From JBGSMF01 sp041740315 (GTDB lineage: Bacteria > Chloroflexota > Anaerolineae > Fen-1058), in the NCBI GenBank assembly GCA_041740315.1, contig JBGSMF010000337.1, forward strand, positions 6,915 through 70,914: a stretch of 64,000 bases of DNA. The letters are read 5' to 3'. A model generated the notes under the pieces. The model was not told where the DNA came from and did not search any database. It worked only from the letters and a program-made list of their open reading frames with translations. This document shows positions 1-8,185 of this stretch, in pieces. The first letter of the stretch is position 1. Every line of letters begins with the position of its first letter. Made by a program: the position numbers and the translations under genes.

Positions 1-275
1 AATGACCAGAACTCGCCGCTCTCATTGTCGCGCAAGTAGAGATAGCGCCCACAATCGTCGCGCACCAGATCCTGGTTCCAGCGGGTTAGGCGGCTTAGGT
101 TTGCATGCGAGCGCCAAGAGTAACCGCCGCCGGCCTGCGATATCACAAAACCATAGTCACCGTTGGAAACGACATTCACCCAAGGCTTGGGTGTGTCGGG
201 GCGGGTAATCACGTACTCGCGCCCATCATCGGCAAAGTGCCCATACGTTGTATCGAACATAGTATTTGAGTTCAT
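1..275 (-). CDS. GH94-type glycoside phosphorylase (N-terminal fragment, runs off window)
   Basis: The first 91 codons of a gene that continues beyond base 1. The translation shows the N-terminal signature of GH94 phosphorylases and of the GH94-like part of cyclic beta-glucan synthases: DDGREYVITRPDTPKPWVN, then NGDYGFVISQAGGGYSW and RYLYLRDNESGEFWS. These enzymes phosphorolyse beta-linked glucose disaccharides or oligosaccharides to glucose-1-phosphate in the cytoplasm. There is no signal peptide. The start at 275 has an AGGT box about 8 bases upstream; a second ATG four codons in is possible. It is the last visible gene of the leftward sugar operon. Its exact substrate cannot be read from this fragment; the GH144-like neighbour makes beta-1,2-linked glucooligosaccharides a reasonable guess. 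Confidence 0.8.
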   Translation of the reverse strand, partial: MNSNTMFDTTYGHFADDGREYVITRPDTPKPWVNVVSNGDYGFVISQAGGGYSWRSHANLSRLTRWNQDLVRDDCGRYLYLRDNESGEFWS

Positions 276-324
276 AGAAAATACCTGGTCGAGAACGGTT
301 CAATGCTCTTTCTTAAAGTTAACA

Positions 325-364
325 CTGGCTCCTGCCAGGGCTTTTTCGCCCTGGCAGGAGCCAG
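325..364. repeat. 17-bp perfect inverted repeat after the glycoamylase-fold gene
   Basis: Arms 325-341 and 348-364 are perfectly complementary around a six-base loop, giving a very stable hairpin in the transcript between the hydrolase gene and the GH94 gene. No long U-tract follows on the minus strand, so it is more likely an mRNA-stabilising or processing hairpin, or a REP-type palindrome, than an intrinsic terminator. Its CCTGCCAGG core also occurs in the hairpin at 4831-4868. Confidence 0.7.
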
Positions 365-376
365 CTTGTCATTATC

Positions 377-2365
377 CTAAGAGTTGCGTAGCAACACCGG
401 CAGATAAATCCTCAGAGGACTGACCAGGGTTGTGTCAGTTGAGGTCATTTGCACGGTGGGGCTGCTTGTCGAAGTTGCCGTGATCGTCAACGTGTCGGTC
501 ACATTGTCGAGCAAGCTCGGGATAGTGAGGGTGACAATGACCATCTGGAAGTGGTCGAGCGGCAACGTGGTTGTGACATTGCTCAACTGAACCGGCCAAC
601 CGTGGGCCGAGGCTGCCTCTATCTCATAAGTATCGTCAGCGCGGCCAACATTGCGGAGCACGTGCGTGTACACCACTTGCGAGTTTGGTCGGGCGCTCGC
701 AGTGCGTCCGGGCGCCAGTTTGAGCGCATAGTCAGGGTTCAGGCCAGCAGTGAACTTTTCGCGGGCCATCAAGGGACGCATGGCAGCCTCAATCTCTTGG
801 GCGAAATAGTTGCGGAACTGGTTAGGAGGCAACAAATAGTTCGCCAGAGCGGCCATAATCATTCCCTGATCCAGGGTGTAAAAGTGCTCGGACAGGACAT
901 GTCCACCGACGCCATCGTTGACCTGGACAGCATCGTAAAAGCCATAGTCGTCGTTATAGGCGCCAAGGTTAGTCGCTAACTTGGCCAAATTGCTAAAGAC
1001 CTCGGTTGCGGCGAACTCGAGCGCCAAGAAGGAGGCATGGGGTGTGACGACGCCGCTGATGTAATCGGTGGGAGCAGGCAGCGGCTTGGGGTCGCGTCCC
1101 AGACAGCCGGCAAAGCCATAGTCCACCGTGGTCTGGGCCACGTTGGAGGTGTAGCCAACATCCCACATGCCGAGGGCATCTACGCCATATTCACGATAGC
1201 CGCTCGGCGGCTGGCTGGCAGGCGAAAAGCCCCAGTAACCGTATTGCGCATCTTCCAGACCGTGCTCGATTTGAGCCTGGACGTACAGCGGGTGATTGAG
1301 GCCCCAGCTATCGGGCCCCCAGTCTGCTTCCGGCACCAGCAAGTTGGGCATCAATGCCTCAAACATGCTCCCCCCCCACGAGGGAACAAGGCGCATCCCG
1401 CGGTAGATATAGTGTCCTTCATAACGTGTCATGCTGATGACGGTAGGTGTGATGATCGGCCCGGGCGTAAAGTGCGTGGCGGTATAGGTCACGTTTGTCC
1501 CATAGGGCCGCATTTCGTGCCAACTCCAGTCGCACGTGTCAGGAAACATGCGCCAATACCTGTAAAAATGCGAGGGCGGCACCTGGCCCTTGGCAATGCC
1601 AATGTAACCGGCAATGCGCGGCTCAGAATTGAAAATGTCATAGTGATGTCCGGTGTAACCCGTGGGGCAACTTGGCGGTTGTGCGTCAGGCGGCCAGTAG
1701 CCGCCGTACATCAGGCCTACGTTAGCATCATAAAAAAGACCAAAGTCCATCGAGTTGACCAGTGTCTGCGCCGCGCTCACAATGTCGGTCTCGGTCAAGG
1801 CGTTTGTCACCATCATGAGTGAGGCCGCCAGCCAACTGTTGTCCACTGTGGATAGAAACGGGCAAACAGTGTTCCCATTCTCCGGCCAGATCGTCAGCAG
1901 GTCTCCCGTCTCGGGATCGTACCAGTTGTAGAACTGACCGCTTTCTACGTGACGGGTCAGCACCTGGAGGACGCTGAGTGTGGCGGAAATGCGCAGGTTA
2001 GCGCTGATAGGCGTGATGATTCCCAGGTCGCGCGCGGCAATCGTGCTCCAGATATAGCTGCCGATGTTGGTGGGCGAAGTATATTTCGCCAAGAGTCCGT
2101 CAGTGCTAGTCATGTGGTCAGTTGGCAATAACCGGCCGGGCGGCATCATCGCCACAAAGGAATTCCACGTGTCACGCGCGTATTCCATTGCCGTGGTAAA
2201 GTGGTCCGAAGCGCGCAGCAGCGATTGAGGCGTGGCGGTGTCTGCATCTGGAAAAGCAAGGCGTTGGTCGGCTGCCTGCGCTTGGGCCATAGGGAAGATG
2301 ACCAAGCCTGCCAACAGCAGACCAAGCAGCAGCGCGCAAGTGAGTAACCAGATACGATTGAACAT
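377..2365 (-). CDS. Secreted glycoamylase-fold hydrolase (GH144/GH162-like, PF10091-type) with C-terminal Ig-like domain
   Basis: A 662-residue exported protein. Residues 1-31 are a signal peptide ending AQAQA. Residues about 60-540 match the all-helical glycoamylase/DUF3131-like fold: STDGLLAKYTSPTNIGSYIW, STVDNSWLAASLMMV, YREYGVDALGMWDVG, GVVTPHASFLALEFA, DDYGFYDAV and HFYTLDQGMIMAALANYL all have counterparts in GH144-type beta-1,2-glucanases. Residues about 550-650 form an Ig-like (NEW3-like) module, and the protein ends RIYLPVLLRNS, a tail seen on many Chloroflexota secreted proteins. The start has a strong RBS (AAAGGAGAT). It lies in the ABC transporter operon just upstream of a GH94 gene, which fits extracellular cleavage of a glucan whose products are imported and phosphorolysed. 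Beta-1,2 specificity is inference; residues alone do not prove it. Confidence 0.72.
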   Translation of the reverse strand: MFNRIWLLTCALLLGLLLAGLVIFPMAQAQAADQRLAFPDADTATPQSLLRASDHFTTAMEYARDTWNSFVAMMPPGRLLPTDHMTSTDGLLAKYTSPTNIGSYIWSTIAARDLGIITPISANLRISATLSVLQVLTRHVESGQFYNWYDPETGDLLTIWPENGNTVCPFLSTVDNSWLAASLMMVTNALTETDIVSAAQTLVNSMDFGLFYDANVGLMYGGYWPPDAQPPSCPTGYTGHHYDIFNSEPRIAGYIGIAKGQVPPSHFYRYWRMFPDTCDWSWHEMRPYGTNVTYTATHFTPGPIITPTVISMTRYEGHYIYRGMRLVPSWGGSMFEALMPNLLVPEADWGPDSWGLNHPLYVQAQIEHGLEDAQYGYWGFSPASQPPSGYREYGVDALGMWDVGYTSNVAQTTVDYGFAGCLGRDPKPLPAPTDYISGVVTPHASFLALEFAATEVFSNLAKLATNLGAYNDDYGFYDAVQVNDGVGGHVLSEHFYTLDQGMIMAALANYLLPPNQFRNYFAQEIEAAMRPLMAREKFTAGLNPDYALKLAPGRTASARPNSQVVYTHVLRNVGRADDTYEIEAASAHGWPVQLSNVTTTLPLDHFQMVIVTLTIPSLLDNVTDTLTITATSTSSPTVQMTSTDTTLVSPLRIYLPVLLRNS

Positions 2366-2487
2366 TATTCATCTCCTTTAAAAGGGTAGTTACTAGTTAG
2401 GACTAAATTGCTAATGTTACAATGTGGCAGATGGATTAAACGAGCATACCATCACCTCCTAAATTCAAGCGAGTTTGCCTTCCTTGT

Positions 2488-3024
2488 TCAGGGTTGAGCT
2501 CCCAGCCGGGTCAGGTGGTCGCTCGCTGCGCTGATGAGGTCGGCCCGGTTAGGGAACAAATCTATGACATCGCGGTAAATCTCGGTGGCCGCGCGGGGGT
2601 CGCCGCTTTCTTCGTACAACTCGCCGAGACGCAGATACACGTCGCCAAAGTAGGGATTGTTCAATCCGGTGTTCTCTTGAACGAACCGCTCGCCGTCGGC
2701 GATGGTTAGCCGGTTGGCCACAATCTCCCGAATATGCTCGTCTGCCCGGCGGGCAAAAGCGGGGCGAGGCCAGGCAAAGGGATCGCGCCACACATTGGCA
2801 GCCTGGTAATACCCCCCATATTTGACGCGCTGGCCTGTAACCGGCTGGATCTCTGTGTACCCTATAAAGGCATTGAGGTATTCGCCGCGCTGGTATGCGG
2901 CGTCCGCCGCATTCATGAAACGGTTCGATAGGCGGTAGGCTTCGCTCCAGGAAAGGACATAACCGACTGCGAACAAGCCCACAATTAGCGCGCCAACGAT
3001 CAGGATGCGTTTACTTGAAGGCAT
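2488..3024 (-). CDS. Membrane-anchored TPR-like protein in sugar operon
   Basis: A 178-residue protein with an N-terminal membrane segment (residues about 7-25), then a mostly helical exported domain. The C-terminal part (FGDVYLRLGELYEESGDPRAATEIYRDVIDLFP) reads as a tetratricopeptide-like pair of helices, and AYQRGEYLNAFIGYTEI near residue 45 looks like another. I recognise no named family. The start has a GGAG box eight bases upstream. It sits 40 bp after the second permease gene and 122 bp before the secreted hydrolase gene, in the same direction, so it is probably co-expressed. A role as a surface scaffold for the hydrolase or transporter is a guess from position only. Confidence 0.6.
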   Translation of the reverse strand: MPSSKRILIVGALIVGLFAVGYVLSWSEAYRLSNRFMNAADAAYQRGEYLNAFIGYTEIQPVTGQRVKYGGYYQAANVWRDPFAWPRPAFARRADEHIREIVANRLTIADGERFVQENTGLNNPYFGDVYLRLGELYEESGDPRAATEIYRDVIDLFPNRADLISAASDHLTRLGAQP

Positions 3025-3064
3025 AAGAGATTCTCCGTTTCGGCCTATCTACCTACAGGCCAAG

Positions 3065-3904
3065 TTATTTGAATTTGACGTTGGCGAATGCGGCCATAAA
3101 CTGGTCTTGCAAGAAAAAGTAAATGACCAGCAGGGGAGTGGTGATTACAGCAATGGCAGCCCAGATTTTTTCGGCGTTCTCGCCCGGGATAGAGGTCTGG
3201 AACTGGTGCAAGCCTAGCTGGAGTGTCCATAGCTCAGGCTTGTTCAAATAGAGCAATGGGCCAAAAAAATCGTTCCAGCTCCCCATAAAGGTTAGAATAG
3301 CAACGGTTGCCAACGCCGGCCGAACCATGGGCACAATCACTTGCAAGAAGATAGTCGGCTCGCTGGCTCCATCCATGCGGGCCGCCTCGATCACTTCGTC
3401 GGGAATCTGGGACATGAATTGGCGCAGCAGGAAAATATTATAGATGCTGACGGCGCCGGGAATGATCAAAGACTGAAAGTGCCCCACCCAGCCCAGGCGA
3501 TACAGGACGACATACGTAGGAATCAAAAACAAGATGCTGGGAATCATCATCGTGCCCAGCATAAATGTGAAAATCTGTTGCCGCCCTGGAAAGGGGATTT
3601 TGGCCAAAGCATAGGCTACCAATGAGTCAAAGACCAGGTTGAGCAGCGTCACGCCGACGGCCAGGATGAGCGAGTTGCGAAAGAGCAGCGGGATGTTGAG
3701 CTCTGTGAACAAGGCCTGATACCCGGTCAGTACCCAGCGGCTGGGCAGATTCATGGGTTCGTGGAGGATTTCCGGGCCTGGCTTGAACGAGTTGATGACG
3801 ATCAGAAAGAAGGGGTAAACCACCACTATCGCCCCAATAATCAAAACCACATACATGAGCGCCTGAACCCCAAGAGATCGGCCGACGGGTTTCGATTGTT
3901 GCAT
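3065..3904 (-). CDS. Carbohydrate ABC transporter permease, MalG type
   Basis: A 279-residue inner-membrane protein with six hydrophobic segments and the cytoplasmic EAA loop of binding-protein-dependent importers (EAARMDGASEPTIFLQVIVP, near residue 180), which contacts the ATPase. The C-terminus is of the MalG kind. The start is 15 bp downstream of the MalF-type gene and has an AGGAG RBS. With the MalF-type partner and the lipoprotein it makes a CUT1 sugar importer. No ATPase gene lies in this cluster, so a shared MsmK/MalK-like ATPase from elsewhere is likely, as is common for CUT1 systems. Confidence 0.92.
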   Translation of the reverse strand: MQQSKPVGRSLGVQALMYVVLIIGAIVVVYPFFLIVINSFKPGPEILHEPMNLPSRWVLTGYQALFTELNIPLLFRNSLILAVGVTLLNLVFDSLVAYALAKIPFPGRQQIFTFMLGTMMIPSILFLIPTYVVLYRLGWVGHFQSLIIPGAVSIYNIFLLRQFMSQIPDEVIEAARMDGASEPTIFLQVIVPMVRPALATVAILTFMGSWNDFFGPLLYLNKPELWTLQLGLHQFQTSIPGENAEKIWAAIAVITTPLLVIYFFLQDQFMAAFANVKFK

Positions 3905-3919
3905 AATTTTTCTCCTGAT

Positions 3920-4813
3920 TTACTCGACATCCCGCTGGACAAAGCGGAACTGTAGGACGGTGGCGATTAAAATGATCACGGCCAGGCTTAGCCCTATTGC
4001 TGAAGCGTACCCCATGTTTGAGCGGTCGAACGCAGTGGCGTAAATGTACAGCACCGGCGTCAGCCCCTGGTGATACAATCCACCATACAAGTCAAAGACC
4101 ATAAACGGCTCGGTGAACATTTGCAGACCATTGATGACATTCATGACCAGCAGGAAAAGGATCTGCGGGTTGAGCTGGGGCAGGGTGATAGACCGAAATT
4201 GGTGCCAGCCGCTGGCCCCATCCAGGCTGGCAGCTTCGTAGAGTTGGGGGTCAATAGAATACAACCCCGCCAGCAGGATGACGGTCTGAATGCCAAACCA
4301 CTTCCAGGTGTTGATCAAAGCCAATATCGGCATGGCCAGCCACTTTTGAAAAGCCCAAAAGACCGGCTCTGCCATGATCCCCAACTTGACCAAGGACATT
4401 TGAACAGGTCCCTGCGGACTGGCAATATAACCGCCGATGGACATGACCACCACCACAGAAACAACGGTAGGAATGAAATAGATGGTGCGGAAAAGGCGGG
4501 CGCCCCAGCGAACTTCTTTCAGCAACACCGCCGTCCCCAATCCAATGGACATTGAGAGGAAAATAAAAATGGCCTGATTGTAAACAATGTTGAACAGGCT
4601 GCGCAGAAACATGGGGTCGGTCAAGACCCTGACCCAGTTGCCCAACCCCACAAAACTCATGCTTTCAGGTTGAACAAAATTGTAATTCAGAAAAGTCAAA
4701 TAGAACGAGAGAACGAGGGGATAGATGCCAAACGCCGCGTAGAGAATAACCCAGGGCGAGACAAAGATGTATCCCCAGCGGGCGCGGAAGACATGTTTCC
4801 AGAATTGGGTCAT
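3920..4813 (-). CDS. Carbohydrate ABC transporter permease, MalF type
   Basis: A 297-residue permease with six transmembrane segments and a clear EAA loop (EAASLDGASGWHQFRSITLP). It is the MalF-type half of the importer whose MalG-type half is encoded next. An AGGAG RBS sits nine bases before the start. The gene is separated from the binding-protein gene by 59 bp that hold a strong hairpin, and from the next permease by only 15 bp, consistent with one transcript in which the binding protein is made in excess. Confidence 0.92.
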   Translation of the reverse strand: MTQFWKHVFRARWGYIFVSPWVILYAAFGIYPLVLSFYLTFLNYNFVQPESMSFVGLGNWVRVLTDPMFLRSLFNIVYNQAIFIFLSMSIGLGTAVLLKEVRWGARLFRTIYFIPTVVSVVVVMSIGGYIASPQGPVQMSLVKLGIMAEPVFWAFQKWLAMPILALINTWKWFGIQTVILLAGLYSIDPQLYEAASLDGASGWHQFRSITLPQLNPQILFLLVMNVINGLQMFTEPFMVFDLYGGLYHQGLTPVLYIYATAFDRSNMGYASAIGLSLAVIILIATVLQFRFVQRDVE

Positions 4814-4830
4814 TGGAGTGGTCTCCTGGA

Positions 4831-4868
4831 AAAGGCCTGGCAGGCCGTAGAGACCCTGCCAGGCCTTT
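4831..4868 (-). promoter_or_regulatory. Intercistronic hairpin between binding-protein and permease genes
   Basis: Arms 4831-4844 and 4855-4868 are a perfect 14-bp inverted repeat (AAAGGCCTGGCAGG and its complement) with a ten-base loop, lying directly after the binding-protein stop codon. In maltose-type operons such structures stabilise the upstream message or reduce read-through, giving more binding protein than permease. That role here is inference; the inverted repeat itself is plain. Confidence 0.65.
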
Positions 4869-4872
4869 GCAG

Positions 4873-6267
4873 TTATTTGCTCAATACGTCTCGGGCATTC
4901 TTGGCGGCCAGTGTCACACCCTCTTCGGGTGTTAACTTTCCTTCCACCACCACCTGGGCATAAACTTTTAAGATTTCGTTGGCAGCAGCGTCAAACTTGG
5001 CAAACGCCTGTGGGAAGACCGCGTAAGGCAGCATATCCACAAAGGGTTTGTGCACCGCATCGGTAAAGAAGGGATCGTTCTTCAGAGACAACTTGACAGG
5101 CAGGTAGCCCAAATCCTTGCAGAAAGCCAGACTGTTCTCGTCGGTCATGAGGAACTTGATAAATTCCCACGCCAACCGCTCGCGCTCTGGAGTGGACTTG
5201 AGGATCATGTAGGGGCGACCTCCCAGGGTCGTATAGGGCTGCATCCCCGCCTCGGGTACCGGCACGGGCGCAACCCCCACATCCTCGCCGATCACCATCG
5301 GCTTGCCTTTGGCGTCCTTCAAATTTGGCTGCCACGAGTAGCCATATTGCAGCCACATGCCGATAGAGCGGCTGAAAAAGTTTTGCGACATGTCGGGCGG
5401 AGCGAATTTCTGGGCTTGTTGAGAAAACGCGAGGTATTCCTTCATCTTGCACTCGGCTTGATCAAAGGTGACATCGGTGCCAATCCGATTCAATAGGGCG
5501 CAGGCATTCTTGTTGTTGCTCAGGTAAATTGGCTGAAGCATGTTCCAATACCACCCGCCCCAGGTCAGCGCCTCGTTCCAAAACACTGTGCCGTACACCT
5601 TGGCGCCACCCTCGCGGGCGGGCAGGGCCGAAATTTTCTCGGCAGCGGCCAGAAATTCCGCCTGAGTTTTGGGCGGCTTGTCCGGATCCAGGCCAGCTTC
5701 TTTAAAGAGGTCTTTATTGTAGATCATCATGGTGATATCAATGCCGGCTGGCACATAGTATTTGTGGCCATAGTATTCCTGCACGGTGTTCGGGTCTAGT
5801 TCGGCAAACAACTCTTTGGAGCCGGGGAGGTTTTCCAATGGCAACAGAGCATCCATGGCGGCATATTTGGCAGGCATGTAGCCAAAGGAGCCTGTCATAA
5901 TGTCAGGTTGGTTGCCGGCCGCGATCAGAGCTTCAAAAGCTCCGCCGGAAGGCTCCTCTTCAACGAGCACCTTGGTGCCTGGGTGGGCATCCATAAACTT
6001 TTTGGCTATCGGCCCCATGAATTCCATCATTGCGCCGCGCACCACGGCAATACGAATCTCGCCGGTGAGTGGTTCAGCCGTGGGTTCGGGCGCCGGTGTG
6101 GGGGTCACAACAACCTGAACGGTTTGCTTGACTTCTACTGGTTTGGTCACCACGACGGTTTCTTTGATGATTTCCGGCGTGGACACCGTCGCTTGCCCGC
6201 AGGCACTGAGCAGCAGGCTGATCATGATCAGCCCCACAAATACGTAATACGCTCTAGAGCTTTTCAT
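4873..6267 (-). CDS. Sugar ABC transporter substrate-binding lipoprotein (family 1 SBP)
   Basis: A 464-residue lipoprotein. The signal ends in the lipobox LLSAC with Cys23 as lipidation site, followed by a flexible linker (ETVVVTKPVEVKQTVQVVV, then TPTPAPEPTAEP) of the kind common in Chloroflexota. The rest is a family 1 extracellular solute-binding domain: GEIRIAVVRG at its start, GNQPDIMTGSFGY, YVPAGIDITMMIYNKDLFKEAG, and C-terminal EFIKFLMTDENS. It should capture an oligosaccharide outside the membrane and deliver it to the two permeases encoded downstream. It is the first gene after the operator at 6357-6372 and is therefore probably controlled by the adjacent LacI protein. The ligand cannot be read; nearby enzymes suggest a beta-glucooligosaccharide. 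Confidence 0.92.
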   Translation of the reverse strand: MKSSRAYYVFVGLIMISLLLSACGQATVSTPEIIKETVVVTKPVEVKQTVQVVVTPTPAPEPTAEPLTGEIRIAVVRGAMMEFMGPIAKKFMDAHPGTKVLVEEEPSGGAFEALIAAGNQPDIMTGSFGYMPAKYAAMDALLPLENLPGSKELFAELDPNTVQEYYGHKYYVPAGIDITMMIYNKDLFKEAGLDPDKPPKTQAEFLAAAEKISALPAREGGAKVYGTVFWNEALTWGGWYWNMLQPIYLSNNKNACALLNRIGTDVTFDQAECKMKEYLAFSQQAQKFAPPDMSQNFFSRSIGMWLQYGYSWQPNLKDAKGKPMVIGEDVGVAPVPVPEAGMQPYTTLGGRPYMILKSTPERERLAWEFIKFLMTDENSLAFCKDLGYLPVKLSLKNDPFFTDAVHKPFVDMLPYAVFPQAFAKFDAAANEILKVYAQVVVEGKLTPEEGVTLAAKNARDVLSK

Positions 6268-6356
6268 TTTTTCCTCCTACACTGATAGAGATTTAAGCTT
6301 GGGGAAATGAGTATGCATTGGTTTGTTTTGAACTCAATATCTAACCTCCTGATATG

Positions 6357-6372
6357 ATGTAAGCCCTTACAT
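6357..6372. promoter_or_regulatory. LacI-family operator O1 (ATGTAAG-CC-CTTACAT)
   Basis: A perfect 7-2-7 palindrome about 90 bp upstream of the binding-protein gene. On the minus strand it follows a possible -10 (TACAAT), so a bound repressor would cover the start of transcription. The same palindrome with a different centre lies at 7609-7624 before the regulator gene, which is strong internal evidence for a shared operator. Confidence 0.8.
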
Positions 6373-6431
6373 TTACTTACAAAATTGTATCCTATTAAAA
6401 AGGATTACTGGTAGTTAACCTGAGAATATGT

Positions 6432-7457
6432 TCATGCGCTCTTGTCAGGCCAGGTGGGGCACCCGCAGGATTGCCGTATCATCAAGCTGGTTGCCAGTCT
6501 CTCATGGCGGAAGGGCGCATCCGGATTTTGCAGCCGGTCAAATAGCAACCTCACAGCTATTTCTCCCAGTAACTGCATTGGCTGGTGCACAGTGGTCAAG
6601 GTGGGGTGAACCAGAGCAGCCACTTGGATGTCGTCAAAGCCAATGACTGCCAGGTCTTGCGGTATCAAGCGCCCCTTCTGTTGCGCCGCATCTATTGCGC
6701 CTACCGCCATTTCATCGTTGGCTGCCAAAATCGCAGTAGGGGGTGACGCAGCTTCCAAAAGCTGTATTGCCGCAATTCGGCCCCCTTCATACTGGAATCT
6801 GCCAGAAATCGTCAATTCTTTGAGCTGGGCGAGTTTGGCATCTTGAAGGGCGGTCTGATAGCCTTGCATCCGCTCCATGTTGTCAGGAGAGTTAGCTGGT
6901 CCAGAGATAATGGCTATCCGTTGGTGTCCATGTGCGATCAAATGGGCAGCAGCTTCGTATGCGCCGGCGCGGTTATCTACGACGATAGTGTCACATAGGA
7001 TAGCATTGCTGGGCCGGCTTAGGAGGACAGATGGAACACCTTGGTTATGCAGTGACCAGAGTGTTTCATCGTCAACGCTGCGCGCCATGATGATGAGGCC
7101 ATCCACCTTGCTGGTCAGCTTACGCAAGAAACGCCCACTGCTTTCTTTGCCATGGGTGCCATAGATCAGGACGTTGTTGTTATAGCGCCCAGCTTCCTGC
7201 TCTACACCCCGAATGACCGTTGAATAAAATGGCCCGGATATATCAGGGAATACCAGGGCAATCGTATCAGTTTTTTGGCAAGCTAATCGGCGCGCTGATG
7301 GATTGGGCTCAAAATGTAATGCTTCAACTGCCAGCATTACCTTCTGGCGAGTTTCCGGCGCCACGTTGGGGCTGCCAGCCATGGCACGGGACACGGTTGC
7401 AATAGAAACTCCAGCGTGTTGAGCGACGGTATAAACTGTTGCCTTCTTTTTTGACAT
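6432..7457 (-). CDS. LacI/GalR-family transcriptional regulator of the sugar operon
   Basis: A 341-residue regulator. The N-terminal HTH (VYTVAQHAGVSIATVSRAMAG) and hinge region (FEPNPSARRLACQKT) are typical LacI family, followed by a periplasmic-binding-protein-like effector domain (TIALVFPDISGPFYSTVIRG; AILAANDEMAVGAIDAA; DLAVIGFDDIQVAALVHPTLTTV). I chose the ATG at 7457, which puts the usual short lead before the HTH; an ATG at 7469 is in frame and neither has a clear RBS. The gene is upstream of and in the same direction as the transporter genes. It has its own promoter (7626-7654) with an operator at the start site, so it probably represses itself and the transport operon until a sugar effector binds. 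Confidence 0.93.
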   Translation of the reverse strand: MSKKKATVYTVAQHAGVSIATVSRAMAGSPNVAPETRQKVMLAVEALHFEPNPSARRLACQKTDTIALVFPDISGPFYSTVIRGVEQEAGRYNNNVLIYGTHGKESSGRFLRKLTSKVDGLIIMARSVDDETLWSLHNQGVPSVLLSRPSNAILCDTIVVDNRAGAYEAAAHLIAHGHQRIAIISGPANSPDNMERMQGYQTALQDAKLAQLKELTISGRFQYEGGRIAAIQLLEAASPPTAILAANDEMAVGAIDAAQQKGRLIPQDLAVIGFDDIQVAALVHPTLTTVHQPMQLLGEIAVRLLFDRLQNPDAPFRHERLATSLMIRQSCGCPTWPDKSA

Positions 7458-7608
7458 TGTGTTTCGCATGTGGTCAGCGTTCAGCTATCAGCCGCCAGCT
7501 TTCAGCTTTTCTCTGCTGTGCAAGCGTTTTGTCCAGGTAGAGGGGGCGCTTGGACCCCAGGCCATGATGAGCCGAAAACCAGATCTGATGGCTGAACACT
7601 TACCGCTT

Positions 7609-7624
7609 ATGTAAGAGCTTACAT
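7609..7624. promoter_or_regulatory. LacI-family operator O2 (ATGTAAG-AG-CTTACAT)
   Basis: A perfect 7-2-7 palindrome identical in both arms to the site at 6357-6372. It covers the predicted transcription start of the regulator gene, as expected for autorepression. Confidence 0.82.
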
Positions 7625-7625
7625 T

Positions 7626-7654
7626 GTTATACACCCAATTCCTGTATTTGTCAA
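7626..7654 (-). promoter_or_regulatory. Sigma-70-type promoter of the lacI-family gene
   Basis: On the minus strand TTGACA (7654-7649) is followed after 17 bases by TATAAC (7631-7626). Operator O2 begins right after the -10. The leader to the start codon is about 160 nt and holds no further feature I can support. Confidence 0.7.
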
Positions 7655-7663
7655 TACTGCGTT

Positions 7664-8185
7664 TTGACTTGTTACTCAAACTTGAAAAGGGTTTCGGATA
7701 GGCCCTTGGCTTGTGGAGCGAATATCGCTCGAGCAGTTCAATCGTCCCGAAGGGCGCACGGTCGTCTGCGCACTGCCACGACCGAACGCGGCGGCCGAAA
7801 TGTTCTGCACGGCCATTGTGGGGAAAAGCCCAGACCCTTTGAGGATCGCTGCCGGGATGTGGACGATGTGAGCAATTATACCCTGTATTCTTCGCTAGAG
7901 CCTTGCCCCATGTGCTTGACCCGGCTCATCGCTGCCGGCATAGGCACAGTGAAATTTGTTGCTCAAGATCAATCGGGTGCCATGAGCCAATTTCTACTGA
8001 ACCTCTCTGGCAATTGGCATAGTTTAGCCAAATCCCAAAGCTTTCGGCAGGCAGAGGCTTCCCCCAGCCTACGGCAACTGGCCTACGACATCTTTGCGCT
8101 CACTCTGCCCGACTCGCGCAGCAAGCTTTTTAGGCGAAGAGGTCGGCCTGTTATTGGGTCGCGCAGCGACCCACCTAGTAATTGA
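7664..8185 (+). pseudogene. Decayed nucleoside/CMP deaminase-like gene
   Basis: The middle of this reading frame (YTLYSSLEPCPMCLTRLIAAGI, cut here into YTLYSSLEPCPMC and LTRLIAAGI) is an unmistakable zinc-binding half of the cytidine/nucleoside deaminase fold, and the C-terminal part (SPSLRQLAYDIFALTL) resembles the tail of that family. The upstream half, which should carry the catalytic His-Ala-Glu motif, is not recognisable in any frame, there is only a TTG start, and no clear RBS. I read it as a truncated or frameshifted remnant. It overlaps the end of the next gene, on the other strand, by 11 bp. Confidence 0.55.

Noticed and set aside
2..423. Plus-strand reading frames at the left edge
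   Set aside because: They lie opposite the GH94 fragment and the hairpin region, have no RBS and no family resemblance; the minus-strand GH94 signature is decisive.
449..1822. Long plus-strand frames opposite the secreted hydrolase
   Set aside because: Antisense shadows of a gene with a clear domain signature; composition atypical for proteins (His/Arg/Gly rich, no motifs).
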